Positions 32,197-43,639 of a stretch of DNA of 64,000 nt are shown in pieces. This DNA is from Drosophila pseudoobscura (Eukaryota > Arthropoda > Insecta > Diptera > Drosophilidae): the NCBI RefSeq assembly GCF_009870125.1, contig NC_046683.1:35727869-35791868 (forward strand), read 5' to 3'. Position 1 is the first letter of the stretch; every line of letters starts with the position of its first letter. The notes below the pieces were generated by a model. It was not told the origin of the DNA. It saw nothing but the letters and a program-made list of their open reading frames with translations, and did not search any database. The translations under genes and the position numbers were made by a program.

Positions 32197-34805
32197 AGTC
32201 TTATAGCGTTGGAACTGTTTTAACTCTGCTGTAAACTCGACTTGTTGTATGGTTCGCAGGATTATAGTGCTGGCGTGAGTCAGTTCTTCTGCGCAGAGCG
32301 TCGTGGTGTCGTCGCTATGTTGGTTTTGTAGCAGAAGCGTAACATATATGCCACAATGCGTTGCAGTTTGTGAAACGAGTTGCTATGTCTGCAAGTATAT
32401 AATTCATCCCCAAGTGCGCTGGATGTGATTGGCAAGCTTACATGTTTAGCTTTTCTCTCAAGATTGCTGGGTTGTATGTTGGGTGCCTTCGTCCAGTTGT
32501 CTCGAGATCCGTGCAGGAATAATGGTCCATATAACCACAGATTGTGATCTGCCAGTCTGCTTGCTGCAATTCCTCTCGACAGGACATCGGCTGCGTTGTT
32601 GGCCGATGACACGTGACGGCATTGTGACTGGTTTGTTAATGCCTGGATTTTGGCTATTCGATTTGCCACAAAGGTATGGTATGTTGATGACGATGCGTTT
32701 ATCCAGGATAACACAACGGTGGAATCACTCCAAAACCATCCTTAACCGTGTTAATGTCCATATGCAGATCCTGTCGGACTCGGTTTGTGAGCTCGGCACC
32801 GAGGACTGCAGCACAAAGTTCTAACCGTGGTAGCGATTGTTTGGCTGTCGGCGCCACACGTGATTTCAAACAGAGCAGTCTTACTGACACTTGGTTGTTT
32901 TTGTATGTAGCGCGTACATATACAGCTGCGCCAAATGCTCGTTCTGATGCATCTACAAACGTATGGAGTTCTTGGGTAACTGGAAATTTACCATCGTAGA
33001 TATGCCGGGGAATTTGCATTTTGTTTAATGTTTGTAAGTCGTCCCGGTATTCTTTCCATTCGATTTGGTGTTGTAATGTTTGAGCTCCCAAAGTTGTTGC
33101 ATGAAGATTTTTGCCTTTACTACCACCGGTGCAAAGAGTCCTAGTGGGTCAAAGATTTGGGCCAGTTCGGAACATACCACCCGTTTGGTGATGCGTGTAG
33201 CCTGGCTTTTCTGTGTTCGTCCACACAATGTATCCTTCTTCGGCATCCAGATGAGACCCAGAGTTTTCACGCTGTAGTGCTCTAGTGTCTCTCCTAATTT
33301 TACATCGGTTACAATATCCTCTTTGGGGATTCCTTGGAGCACCACTTGCGCAATTTGAATCCGGACGGTAGCAATATCTTATTTAGTTCTTGTCGAACAT
33401 GAATTGCCTCTGGAATCGTGTTTGCTCCAGTTAGACAGTCGTCAACATAGAAATCGGTTTTTAATGTTGTTGATCCTACTGGTAGTCTGTCTTTGTATTG
33501 TAATGCCAAATGATCCAGACATTTCGTTGCGAGGAACGGAGCAGCTGTTGTCCCATATGTTACTGTTTTCAGGCGATAGTACCTGATCTCTTCGGATGGA
33601 TTGTTTTTCCAGACTATCATCTGATGGAATTGATCCTCCGGATTCATCCACACTTGCCGGTACATCTTTTCTATCTCCGCTTTGAATACGTACTTATGAA
33701 TTCGAAATCGTAGCAAAATGGACATAAGTTCACTCTGAACGGTGGGTCCAGCCTGCAGAATGTCGTTCAAAGATTTCCCGCTTGTTGATTTGCATGAGGC
33801 ATCGAATACTACCCGAAGCTTTGTGGTGCTGCTCTCAGGTTTGAGTACACAATGATGTGGAATGAAGTAGTGCCTTTTGGGAACTTTTGATGCTGGCACA
33901 GTCTTCATATGTCCTAGTCCTTCATACTTTTCCATGAAGTCCACATAACTCTTCCAAGTTTCTGTTGAGCTTCGCCGCTCCAACGCTAGGAATCTTTTTG
34001 TTGCGGTTTCCAACGACTCCCCCAGGGCTGAAGGGTGTTCGGAAAATGGGAGCTTTACAATAAAACGGCCGTCTGAAGCTGTCTGAAGATTTTCTATAAA
34101 ATGAGCTTCGCACCGTGCTTCCACTGGAGTGCGTGGTTTGTCTTCCGTCTCTAGATTGTCCAGAGTCCAGAATCTTTCCATGAACTCGTTTACTCTCGTT
34201 GCACAAATGGGTGAGGAATTGTGAGCAGATTTGACTTTTCCTGCCATAATCCATCCCAGTTTCGTGTTTTGTAGCAACGGGCCTCCTGTCCTTAGCTGCT
34301 GTTGATCTGGTAGCAGCAGCGAGTAGTAATGCTCGGATCCGATTAGCATGTCGATTTTGCCTGGCTTATGGAAGTTTGGATCTGCCAGTGAGATCTTGCT
34401 TGGTACGATTAAGCTCTCTGTATCGAGTGCCTGAGCTAGTTGATCAGCTATTATCTGTGATAATACGAAAGCTTACATTCTTTGCGTAAACCCATTGTGA
34501 AGGGATTTCAGGAGCACATTTGCTCGTGCTCTGTTGGTCTTTGATTGACCTCCAATTTCTTCGATCCGTAATGTCGTGTCTTTTAGTTTGAGTGACAACA
34601 TTGATGCTATTCGTTCAGAGATCAAGTTTATGTGTGATCCTGAATCTAGCAGTGCTCTGAAATTAGCAACCTGCCCGTTGTTGGCTTCTACTGCCACCTT
34701 TGCTGTAGCCAGAAGATTGTAACTATTGTTACTTGCTGCACCAACCGTCGGGCCTCTTGATTCTGTAGCTGCGCCCGATGCTGTTTCCAAATATAGCATC
34801 GTGTT
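32197..34805 (-). pseudogene. pol: BEL/Pao protease, RT and RNase H, right unit
   Basis: Protease LLDSGSHINLISE (34799-34473), RT 34349-33309 with the same KAEIEKMYRQV motif A (Glu for Asp, codon 33675-33677) and YVDD, the same frameshift near 33335, and RNase H to 32699. Unlike the left unit, the following block 32714-32280 is unbroken (ADVLSRG intact). Confidence 0.85.
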
Positions 34806-34824
34806 GTGCTTCTTGTCACACTTC

Positions 34825-36227
34825 TAAAGCAATTAACTCACATTTTTTGTTTTTGTACACAATTTAGTCGTTCTGATGGAGATTTGGACCGAAATTCTTC
34901 GCATCCGTAGAGCCAATGGCTTGCTTTCTTGCAGAATGTGCATAAGGGTGCTCGCGCTCTCCCTGTGTTTGCTGATGGACATGTCGTGCCTTTTGGCTCT
35001 CTCCTTGATGCTGGTGGCTTCTTACTAGTTCCTAGAACTCGAATTCTTTGCTCCCAGAACTGAAGCATCGTATCGAGCGCCTGAATGTCCTTTGAGCTTC
35101 CCAATGATTGCTCATACAACGCCTTATTTGTTACATCCAGTTTGTTTCTGATAATGGCAATCAATATCGGATCCCATGTAGATATATTGATGCCCAATCC
35201 CTTTAGTGATGCAAGGGATTCTATGGTTGTTATATACAACTCTTTTAATGACTTGGGATCGTCATTAATTGTTTGGTGATTGAGGAAGCGGTTCAGTACC
35301 GTGTTTGAAAGCTCTCTGGGATTGTTGTATGCGTCAACTAGAATTTCCCAAGCGGCTTCATCATTTTCTTCCTTTAGATCGATATGTCGAATCAATCTTT
35401 CTGCCCCGCCGGTAACGGTGGTTTTAAGATACCACATCTTTTTCACCGTAGGCATGTTGGTTTCATGCACCATGCATGAGAACATATCGAAGAACTGGGT
35501 CCATTTTAATAGATCCACCTCAAACTTTGGGATGCTGATGCGTGGAAGCTGCACGTGTTTGGTGTGGCTGATTTTGCCAATGCTCTTTGGACCGTACTTT
35601 CCAGTGTTCGGTAGGATTCCATATCATATCCTCCTTCCACTGGGTCCTCGTATCCCTCATGAATTGTGAAGTGGACTTCCTGCGCTTGAGTCCATAGTGA
35701 TTTTATCAAATCACTTGATGTGCGTCCTTCCGCCTCTGAAAGTTGTTCCAGATTGCGTTTAACGGACTCTACTATGGCCTTTTGTCGGCGACATAGTGAA
35801 AGCAGTTTGCTGTAATCCTTCGAGGACTGCTGGATCAGACCGCTTTCTTTGGCATCTACTAGAGGATTCTAATGCTTTTCTTTAAAGACGATCTGACGGT
35901 CCCCACGAGCACCAGACGTCTGTGATAGTTTATCCATGCAATCGGTAAAGAACGTAATGTGTTGCTTACATGTTGTACGTAAGTCTTCACGGAATTTTAC
36001 GTATTCATCCGTTTTGTCTGTATCGCGAAGTTTGGAGTCGTTTTTGTTGAAGCGATTCCACGCATTTTCAGTGCTGATATTTTGGCTTGAAAATAAGAGG
36101 CCGTTTGCTTTCGTTCTTGGGAATCTTTTTTAAAGTTCCGAATGCACCTCGATATTTCCTCACCAATCTCTTGCTGCACATCCATTGCCATTGTAGCGGC
36201 AGCTTCTGCCTCCATATGTGTATCCAT
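34825..36227 (-). pseudogene. gag: BEL/Pao gag, right unit
   Basis: As 26990-28335, starting at 36227. The DUF1759-type region is 35554-34838. It retains 57 bp (35706-35762) that the left unit has lost, but is still broken between 35997 and 35709. Confidence 0.75.
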
Positions 36228-36617
36228 TCTATCTGTTTGTATTTATTACTTTTTGACCCGTTGGGAGTGTTTTATTTGCTTTGCAGCTGGATACGCTCCG
36301 AATAGCAATCGTTGTTGGTCAGAAAGGTAATAGTACAGGTGATGTGTTGGATGGAGGGATTTGTGCTGTTTCCAATTTATGGAACGCACGGAACAACAAA
36401 AATTGATTACCTTGGTGGTAATCGAATTCTATAGCTGTTTTTCTGTTGGCTGATAACCTGAATATGTCAGAATTGCCAAAGTGATACTTATTGGTAGGAG
36501 ATGCTACCGTAAGTGTATGGCCTGATGCCAAATTTTGTATCTGATGTCCAGATCGAATCCTTTCACTGTAGCTTGTTAGACAGTTTGAAAGGATGACCAA
36601 GGTCGGGGGTCACCAAA

Positions 36618-37177
36618 TGTTAATGTGTGTATGTGTGTGTGTAGGAAGCTGGGTTGCATACGGTATATAAACCGTCTACAGTTTGGTCGTCGCAACTAGA
36701 ACTTGAACCAGTTGGACTGCGGAGAGGGTATCCTACGGTGCGCAAGTGAAGATCTGAAGACACAGCGACAGCCTCTGTTGATTGCGATGGAAGATGAGTG
36801 ACAGGCAGCTATGGTACTGTTTCTGATACTGATTTTATTGAACAGTGGTATGTGGTATTCTTATTCTATGGGAAGGAACGCACAGGCTCCTTGTGAGTGT
36901 ATTTTTAGATTGGGTACACTTACTCTGTGCGGGGGTTACATTTCAGTGCATTTACTTAGGTACTTGGCAGCAATAAAGTAGATAGTTTATTGCTTGATCC
37001 CTTTTGGTGCGTTCGGGTTTACAAGTGCTACTGTCTATTTTTAGTTGCTAATGTATTTTTCGTGTCGTCATATTCATTCACATGAAGTGACATGGATAAT
37101 TTTATTTATGAGTATTTGTGTATGAGATTGAACTGTATATTCCTAATATTCATTAAATACATGTCTGTGGCTGAACA
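36618..37177 (-). repeat. Right (5'-most) LTR of the BEL array
   Basis: 560 bp. It differs from the other two LTRs by a rearranged patch near 36838-36856 (net 18 bp shorter) and scattered substitutions, so it is the most diverged of the three. Confidence 0.9.
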
Positions 37178-37182
37178 AACTC

Positions 37183-38080
37183 TTTGATAAACCAAGGGGG
37201 TTTTCCAGATCTAATCGGACAAGAAAGCGGGACACAAGAATCAAAAAATGTGCCAAGAGCATTGTAAAAAATGTTTTTGCCTGTTGTGACATCAGTGCAC
37301 AAGTACAAAGCGGACCAATCAAAATCCCTAAGGAGGTTATTAAGCTCGCAAACTCGGCTTTACGAAAGCAGCGGACACGTTCAGGTAGTCTACTCGACCG
37401 ATCCAATACAGTTGGTCCTATATCTAGCGACACCTCGAAAATAGGGTGGTAGGCGTCTTCAGGTATAGTGAGCGGAAGGGCTCGGGTTAACAACACTATG
37501 GTCGGATCCGATACAAAGCATAGATCACGCAATCGACCCAAGGAATTTTTCACATGATTGACTTGAGACAGGGACAGGTTAAGCAAGCCGTCAACAAAGT
37601 CATGTCGTGACATGGGCACTAGGATACTAGACTCGTTTACCGAAGACCAAACAGTTCCTGGCAAGTTGAAGTCACCAAGAACTATCATACGATTTTTATC
37701 AGATAGCGAGGAAGCAACAGCGGTTAAAGCGGACAAGTGCTGCTCATAAATTGAAATATCCGAAGAAGGTGGGATATACGAGCAAGTAATGAATATAGCG
37801 AAAGCGGGAAGAATCAGTTTTACACACAGGAACTCCAGTTCCTGTTGAACTTGGACTGTGAAGTGTTCTGACGTGAAGTAAGAGTCCACTGCAATTAGAA
37901 CCACTTGTGCACGTCGAGACGAACGGTCCTTTCTAAAAGTTGTGTACCGACCTGCCAAAACCTCGGAACTAAGAATGTCCGGATTTAACCAGGTTTCAGT
38001 AAACACAATAACGTGGGAAGCAAATGCAACACTCTCCCGGAAAAGAATGCTGAGCTTACTACGCAAGCCTCTTACATTCT
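37183..38080 (-). pseudogene. CR1/jockey-group ORF2, endonuclease part
   Basis: The minus strand from 38066 reads an exonuclease-endonuclease-phosphatase domain: VIVFTETWLNPDI (catalytic Glu), FITCSYIPPSSD and RMIVLGDFNLPGTVW (GDFN). The expected SDH near the end is replaced by EDAYHPIFEV. The endonuclease nicks target DNA to prime reverse transcription. The frame is open up to the BEL junction at 37182 and would have continued into the RT at 20921. The start is ambiguous because ORF2 begins close behind ORF1. Confidence 0.8.
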
Positions 38081-38101
38081 GATAGGTTACTAAAAGAGAA
38101 G

Positions 38102-38928
38102 TTAGTTTTTTGGAAAGGTTGGAGCAAGACGGGAAGTTGAGGAAGAGGAAGTTGAGGTTGAGGGTGGCACACTGGAAAGATTTGTAAGGGATATGGGGGG
38201 CCTATTCTTCTTCTTACCCTTAAACTCCTTCACCACCAAATGCTCCGGCCAAAATTTGGCGGGGCAAATGGTGTCAAATTGAGTTGGGGAGATGCTTATC
38301 TTAAACGAGGCTATCTCCCTGGCATAAGAGAAGTTAAATTTCTCCACCTTTAAACCCACGGCTTTTATTTTGCTTTGAATAAAAGCAATTACATCATTAG
38401 ATGTGAGGTCAGGGGCCAGCCGAGAAACAAAAACTTGTCGTTTTGGTGGGACTCCCACCAGTGGTTTAGTCACCGCAGGTCTAGTACCTGTGGTGGCAAT
38501 ATTCGTAGGTCTGGAACGTCTATTTACTGGTGGGATTGGGATGGACGGGACAACTAGTGAGCTTGCGGACACTACGGACACGGACGCTGCAGACGTACTT
38601 GGCTGCACATTCTCCGAAGCGATGAATTCGGCAACCGAATCTGCATCGCCAGCAGCTGTCGTTGCACTTGGGGTGGCAAACGAAATCAGCTGCCATACAC
38701 TTTGACTGGTCGGAGTCCGATTTTCGGCAACGAGCGACTATTGGCACTTGCATCACTCACAAGGCCAGAAAATCCAGCACAATTTGCGTGCACTACGCTG
38801 TCGCAGAGCCAGCAGGGGATAATCGGCTGATCGTGGGTCATCTGCTTATTTCTTGATTTTTTTGCACATACAACAGAAAACTCCATAATAAAAAATTTGA
38901 ACAAAATTAAAATCAAATAATACTTCAA
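38102..38928 (-). pseudogene. CR1/jockey-group ORF1 protein
   Basis: A PHD-like Cys-rich start (IIPCWLCDSVVHANCAG, 38820-38765) is followed in other frames by Ser/Pro-rich sequence and a C-terminal block (VFVSRLAPDLTSNDVIAFIQ, FKISISPTQFDTICPAKFWP, 38440-38240) that resembles an RNA-binding fold. The same C-terminal pattern (LHIGKFSTAMGPEEVVKFVA) is in the plus-strand relative at 43360. ORF1 proteins bind the element RNA. Frame changes near 38690 and 38600 make it a pseudogene. Confidence 0.65.
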
Positions 38929-39290
38929 AACAAATGGCTATCAAACCAGTGTGCCAGACAAACGCTAATTGGAGGAGAGGAGAACAGTTTCAGCAGCAGC
39001 TAATAAGAGAGAGAGAGAGCTACTGAACAGAAAGTTACGAGAGCAAGAACAGAAAGAAAGAACAGAGAGAAAGAACAGTTATTTAAGTTTAGGTGATAGG
39101 AAGAGAGTGATAACACAACAAAAGCTACCAGACGAGAGCGGACTGCAATGCAATGTAATGCGTACTCACTCACTGCAACAACACAAACACGACAAGCCGA
39201 CGCCAAAAAATAAAAAGTTAAATAATGTTTTAACACAAATCAAAAGGCATGCACTTGCGGAATAGAACAGGTTTCCAGATTGTTGGTTGG
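38929..39290 (-). mobile_element. Probable 5' UTR of the CR1-like element
   Basis: Upstream of ORF1 on the minus strand, with CT/GA-rich stretches (plus strand GAGAGAGAGAGC near 39008) and no coding potential. The exact 5' end is not defined. A run of A (39301-39312) marks the change to the BEL fragment. Confidence 0.5.
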
Positions 39291-39472
39291 TTAGGAAATT
39301 AAAAAAAAAAAACGCGTCGGATCACTACGAAAGAGAACGCGTTTGTGCAATGGTTTCACGGCCCATATTTTTTGCTAGGCTCCAAGGATAAGTGGCCTGT
39401 ATCTCCTACTAACGACATAGCAACTTTAGAGATTGCCCGGAGAGTATTGCTAATCACGTCTCCACATGCCGC

Positions 39473-40862
39473 ATGATCCAGATGCCGAAGTCCGGATGCA
39501 AATTTGCGAATTCATTCCTTCGCATGCAGCGCACATTCCCCTACATGCATACATTTATACATCGTCTTAGGCATCCAGGACTCACCATTTCTGATATTCG
39601 GCAGGGAACGCATCTTCTAATTCGACACATTCAGCTGGCAAATTTGTGGATGGACATAAAGGAGATTCGGCGGAATGGTCAAGTCATGAAATCCAGTTCT
39701 ATTAGTTCGCTCAACCCGTTCATCGATCATTCTGGACTACTTAGAGTTGGAGGTCATCTTGGCAACTCATCGCTAGGATTTGACGCTCAGCACCCGCTCA
39801 TTCTGCCAAAGGGACATTCCATTACCTTTGCGCTGTTAAGATATTATCACGAAAGAAACCTCCATGCCGGACCTCGCGCCTTGCTATCCAAAATTCGGCT
39901 GGAATATTGGCCCATTGGAGGTATTAAGGCAGTGTTAAGGGTCGTAAGCAAGTGTGTGAGATGCTTCAGGACTAGGCCGCGCATGGTTGAACACATCATG
40001 GGAGACCTACCTAAGGAACGTTTGGAAGGATCTCGAGCTTTTGAAGTTACTGGAGTAGATTACTGTGGACCTTTTTTCTACCGATCAGAAATCCGCACGA
40101 GGCCTCCGATCAAGTGCTACATTTGCGTATTCATCTGCTTCACTTCTAAGGCTATACACATGGAGCTCGTAAAGGATTTGACCACCATCGTTTCTAGGCG
40201 CACTAAAGCGTTTTACTTCCACTCGAGGAATGCCAAGGCAATTTTGGACGGACAATGCGATCGACTGGCGTTTCATTCCACCACGCTCTCCGCATTTTGG
40301 CGGGTTGTGGGAAACGGCGGTGAAGACCGCAAAATAACACCTGTACCGCTTAGTTGGACCATCTGTGCTTAGCTTCGACGAGCTGCGCACTCTGATCTGT
40401 CAGATCACTGCAATTGTTAACTCTCGCCCTTTGCTCTCGCTTTCAGAAAATCTTGATGATTTAGACGTTTTGACTCCTGCTCATCTGCTTCTAGGCGGCC
40501 CCCATGAGCAAATCCTCGAGTATGACCTAACGAAGCTGAAGTACAATCGTCTGGATGGCTGGCAGCGGGTCACCCAACTACAACAAATATTTTGGGGCCG
40601 TTGGTGCGAAGAGTATCTCACTCTTTTGCAAGAGCGTGCGAAGTGGCGTACCTCCGCGAAAAACATCTGCAAGAACGATCTCGTCCTGGTGAAGGATGAA
40701 CATTTTCCTCCAATGCGTTGGCCACTGGCTAGAGTGGTCGATGTTGTTATGGGCAAGGACGGAGTGTGTCGCGTCGCTGACCTGAAGACATCCTCAGGAA
40801 ACATCAGGAGGGCCGTCACTCGGCTATGCTTGCTGCCACTTAAGAAATCTGTTGAGAGATGA
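39473..40862 (+). pseudogene. pol: BEL/Pao integrase, frameshifted
   Basis: HHCC zinc region (YYHERNLHAGPRAL, CVRCFRTRPRM) and core with Asp in GVDYCGPFF. After VKDLTT the sequence is shortened and frameshifted (40190-40370), so the second Asp (seen only as LDGQCDRLAF-like remains) and the Glu block are out of frame. The C-terminal part is open at 40365-40862 (TPAHLLLGG, IFWGRWCEEYL, PPMRWPLARVVD) and ends 19 bases before the LTR. Confidence 0.8.
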
Positions 40863-40881
40863 GCTCCCATCGGGGGGAGTA

Positions 40882-41223
40882 TGTTCGGGCCAGCCGCCGA
40901 ATAATAACCGTAAATTTAAGCATTTTTATTGTATGAGCAGAGTGAGCCGCCTATGTTTTGAAAGCGTTGATGTTCTGCAGAGCTGCTGCGCTCTGCCGCC
41001 GCCACTTCGGCAATAACCTTGCTGTGCCACCGCCACTTCGGCAATCACATTTGATCAGCCGCCTTCGTCTCATCATCGGTTGCATACCTCTTACCTATCT
41101 GGCCCTAGCAAGAAATCGGCTTCAGCTCAGCCACAAAATCAAAAAAATATTATAAAGTTTAACCTAGTTCTCTTTTTTATTTTGAACACAAATAGGTGCC
41201 AAAAATGTTTGGCATCTCAAACA
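40882..41223 (+). repeat. 3' LTR of truncated BEL element
   Basis: 342 bp, TGTTCGGGCC...CTCAAACA. It is preceded by the purine-rich tract CGGGGGGAGTA (40871-40881). It shares ends and the doubled GC-rich motif with 209-606 but is clearly diverged and shorter. Confidence 0.85.
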
Positions 41224-41288
41224 ATATTAAAAGCTTTAAATTTGTTGTTGGATTCGAGTACCAATAAACTATTTGGGTATCAATAATT

Positions 41289-41655
41289 ATACCCGATACT
41301 CAAAATGAGTATTGGGGTATATTAGATTTGTGGTAAAAGTGGATGTGTGTACCGTCCAGAAGGAATCGTTTCCGACCCCATAAAGCATCAATAGCCGAGT
41401 CGATTGAGCCCTGTCTCTCTGTCCGTCCCCTTCAGCGCCTAGTGCTCAAAGACTATAAGAGCTAGAGCAACGATGTTTCGGATCCAGGCTTCTGTGATAT
41501 GTCACTGCTACAAAAATATTTCAAAACTTCGCCCCGCGCACTTCCGCCTCCACAAAGGACGAAAATCTGTGGCATCCACATTTTTAAAGATACGATAAAA
41601 CCAAAAACGCAGAATCGTAGAGAATGGCCATATCTTTTAGACTGCAGTTTGTGAG
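41289..41655 (+). mobile_element. DINE-1-type Helitron, 5' part
   Basis: Starts TATACCCGATACTCAAAATG and continues through the shortened microsatellite and first GC-rich subrepeat, then stops where an oppositely oriented DINE-1 begins. Confidence 0.8.
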
Positions 41656-42579
41656 TTGCTGCGGGCACCACAACTCCACATATATACCCGATACTTAGTC
41701 AGTATGGCTCTCCTACGGCAGACGCCGCGAATATTAAACGACACAACAAAGAGTGCGTGCGAGAGAGACAGAAAATCAGTCTGAGCGTGACGTCGGGCGC
41801 TGCGTAGCCACTGCAAATTGATTTGTTCCTGTTGGCTTTAAAAATGATCCGATCTGATCTGAGATATACGTTTTATAGTGAGATCTAACAGAAGTGCGGA
41901 TACCAAATTTGGTTACTCTAGACTTAATAGTCTCTGAGATCTGTGAATATCCCCAGATTTTCGTCCTTTGCGGGGCGGAAGGGGGTGTGGCAAAATTTTG
42001 TGGAGTGTGGATACCAAATTTGGTTGCTCTAGCTCTTATAGGTTCTGAGATCCTTGAACTCATATTTTGCAATTGGCAAAACCGACCATGAAACCTGTGT
42101 GTTAGAGAGTGACAGAGCGAGAAAGAATTAAATTGTTTTCTTGATTCTGGCTATAATAATTATACGATCTAGTTGAGATTTTTCACTCTAGAACATATAG
42201 TCATCCTCTACGATCCTGCGGTTTTGGTTTTATCGTATCTTTAAAAATGTGGATGCCACAGATTTTCGTTCTTTGTGGGCGGCGAAAGTGGGCGGGGCGA
42301 AGTTTTGAAATATACTTGTAGCAGTAACTTAGCATTGAAGTCCGGATATAAAACTTCGTTGTTCTAGCTCTTATAGTCTTTGAGCACTATGCGCTGGTAG
42401 GGACGAACAGACGGACGGACGGACAGACGGACAGGGCTCAATCTACTCAGCTATCGATGCTGATCAAGAATATATCTACTTTATGTGGTCGGAAACGATT
42501 CCTTCTGGACGTTACACACATCCAATTTTACCACAAATCTAATATACCCCAATACTCATTTTGAGTGTCGGGTATAAAA
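41656..42579 (-). mobile_element. DINE-1-type Helitron
   Basis: Hairpin-bearing 3' end at about 41656-41680 (GAGTTGCTGCGGGCACCACAACTC region), microsatellite near 42410-42435, and 5' end at 42579 (plus strand GAGTGTCGGGTATA). Its 5' end directly abuts C1D exon sequence. Confidence 0.8.
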
Positions 42580-42802
42580 AGCGGGACGTGGCTTTCATCT
42601 GGAGGAAAAACAACAAAAAGACAATAAAATTCGGGAGCTCTTGAAAGCTTTGATTCAAGCCTGGATGCTTTACACACTGACCTGAAAAGAGCTCTCTCAG
42701 CGCATAGATCGCCACATTTGAACTTAGACGACAAATAGAATTGGACAGTTATTTGGTATACTTAACCACCACAATATATTGGATGTATTTAAAGGTACAG
42801 GG
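42580..42802 (+). pseudogene. C1D exon 1 fragment
   Basis: Matches 4569-4793 of the intact gene, from GCGGGACGTGGCTTTCATCT to the end of the YWMYLKLQG-coding region. It has several substitutions and small deletions that break the frame (for example a lost base at the DEQIEL-coding site). It lacks the start codon, intron and exon 2. Its left edge is the DINE-1 5' end and its right edge is CR1-like sequence. Confidence 0.85.
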
Positions 42803-42913
42803 CTTTTAACATCCTTGCTTCCTTCGCCCACAATACCACAATTGGGAACCTAATTGTTCCCGTTGATATCGTAGGCGATTGGTCGCCGGTTTTCGGGAGT
42901 CTGACCAGACCGC

Positions 42914-43578
42914 TTGCAATTGCATGCAGACGAAGTTAAACTTTTAACAAATCCGCCTAATTTGTTATGGCAGTGTGATAACTGTGTGGTTGCGAATGAC
43001 TCGCATTCGAAAATAGATGAGCATAACGACAAGGTTCTGAAGCTGGAAAACCTTTATCGGGGTCTGAAGTCTGATTTTCAGACTCTTTCGATCAATTCTC
43101 AAGAGCGTGAAAAGCCGATTGCTCAAAAAAAAAAAAATGCAATAGGCCAAAGCCGGCGACCGACTTAATGTATCCACGGTTAGTGGCCGCCACCTCGACT
43201 GAGGTCATTGACTTGGGTTCAGCTGCTGCTCCCCTACCCGATCTGGAGGGCTTCGTCACGGTCAGAAGGAGGGAGAGGAAGAATCGGACGAAGCATGCCA
43301 ATCATCTTGTTGGTGTTGCTCCGAGCTGCGAGCAGCTGAGTGTGATTCAGGGCAGCAAAGACCTGCATATTGGTAAATTTTCTACCGCAATGGGTCCAGA
43401 GGAGGTGGTGAAATTCGTTGCTAATAAGCTCAAGGTGCCGGAGGCGGAAATTTCTTGCGTGAAATTGGCCAAGCGAGATGCTGATTTATCTGCGTTGAAG
43501 TTCGTAAATTTCAAACTTGGGGCCCTGAACGTCTATTCCCTGTGGTCTTTGATGATAGATTCTGGCCAGTATCGGTAA
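42914..43578 (+). pseudogene. CR1-like ORF1
   Basis: The first block has the end of a Cys-rich motif (LLWQCDNCVVAND) and a coiled-coil-like stretch (NDKVLKLENLYRGLKSDFQ). The frame is lost at an A-rich tract (43126-43137), and the second block 43168-43578 continues with the RNA-binding-like domain (LHIGKFSTAMGPEEVVKFVA, ISCVKLAKRD, LKFVNFKLGA). Confidence 0.65.
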
Positions 43579-43639
43579 GGGTTTCCCGCTTTGTGAATAG
43601 ACAGAGGCCGGAAGCTGATTTGACGGCAGTTAATCTGTG

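Larger units (their letters stand above)
20922..37177 (-). mobile_element. Tandem BEL/Pao (roo-like) array: LTR-internal-LTR-internal-LTR, 16.3 kb
   Basis: Three LTRs (20922-21499, 28752-29329, 36618-37177) separate two minus-strand internal regions of about 7.3 kb that are nearly identical. The whole array, not each unit, is flanked by the 5 bp duplication AACTC (20917-20921 and 37178-37182). Each unit carries gag, protease, RT, RNase H, integrase and an env-like gene. Both share the same inactivating changes and each has private indels (5 bp missing at 24752, 57 bp missing near 27868, 26 bp extra near 28650 in the left unit; 18 bp missing in the right LTR). The layout is that expected after unequal recombination between LTRs of sister copies. 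Confidence 0.92.
39340..41223 (+). mobile_element. BEL/Pao element, 5'-truncated, same family as left edge
   Basis: It begins in the RNase H-integrase connection (WFHGPYFLLGSKDKWPVS, near 39353) and runs through integrase to a 3' LTR of the same family as 209-606. No 5' LTR, gag or RT is present. Confidence 0.85.

Noticed and set aside
20922..37177. Assembly artefact explaining the tandem BEL array
   Set aside because: Not excluded, but the two units differ by specific indels of 5, 57 and 26 bp and the right LTR is distinct, which a simple duplication error would not produce.
38969..39265. Charged plus-strand frame of 98 codons (Lys/Glu/Arg-rich)
   Set aside because: Composition follows from GA-rich DNA in the 5' UTR of the minus-strand CR1-like element. 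No known domain.
42565..42802. C1D fragment as cargo captured by the adjacent DINE-1
   Set aside because: The fragment lies outside the DINE-1 5' end. Helitron capture normally adds sequence inside the element, so insertion of DINE-1 into a C1D copy fits better.
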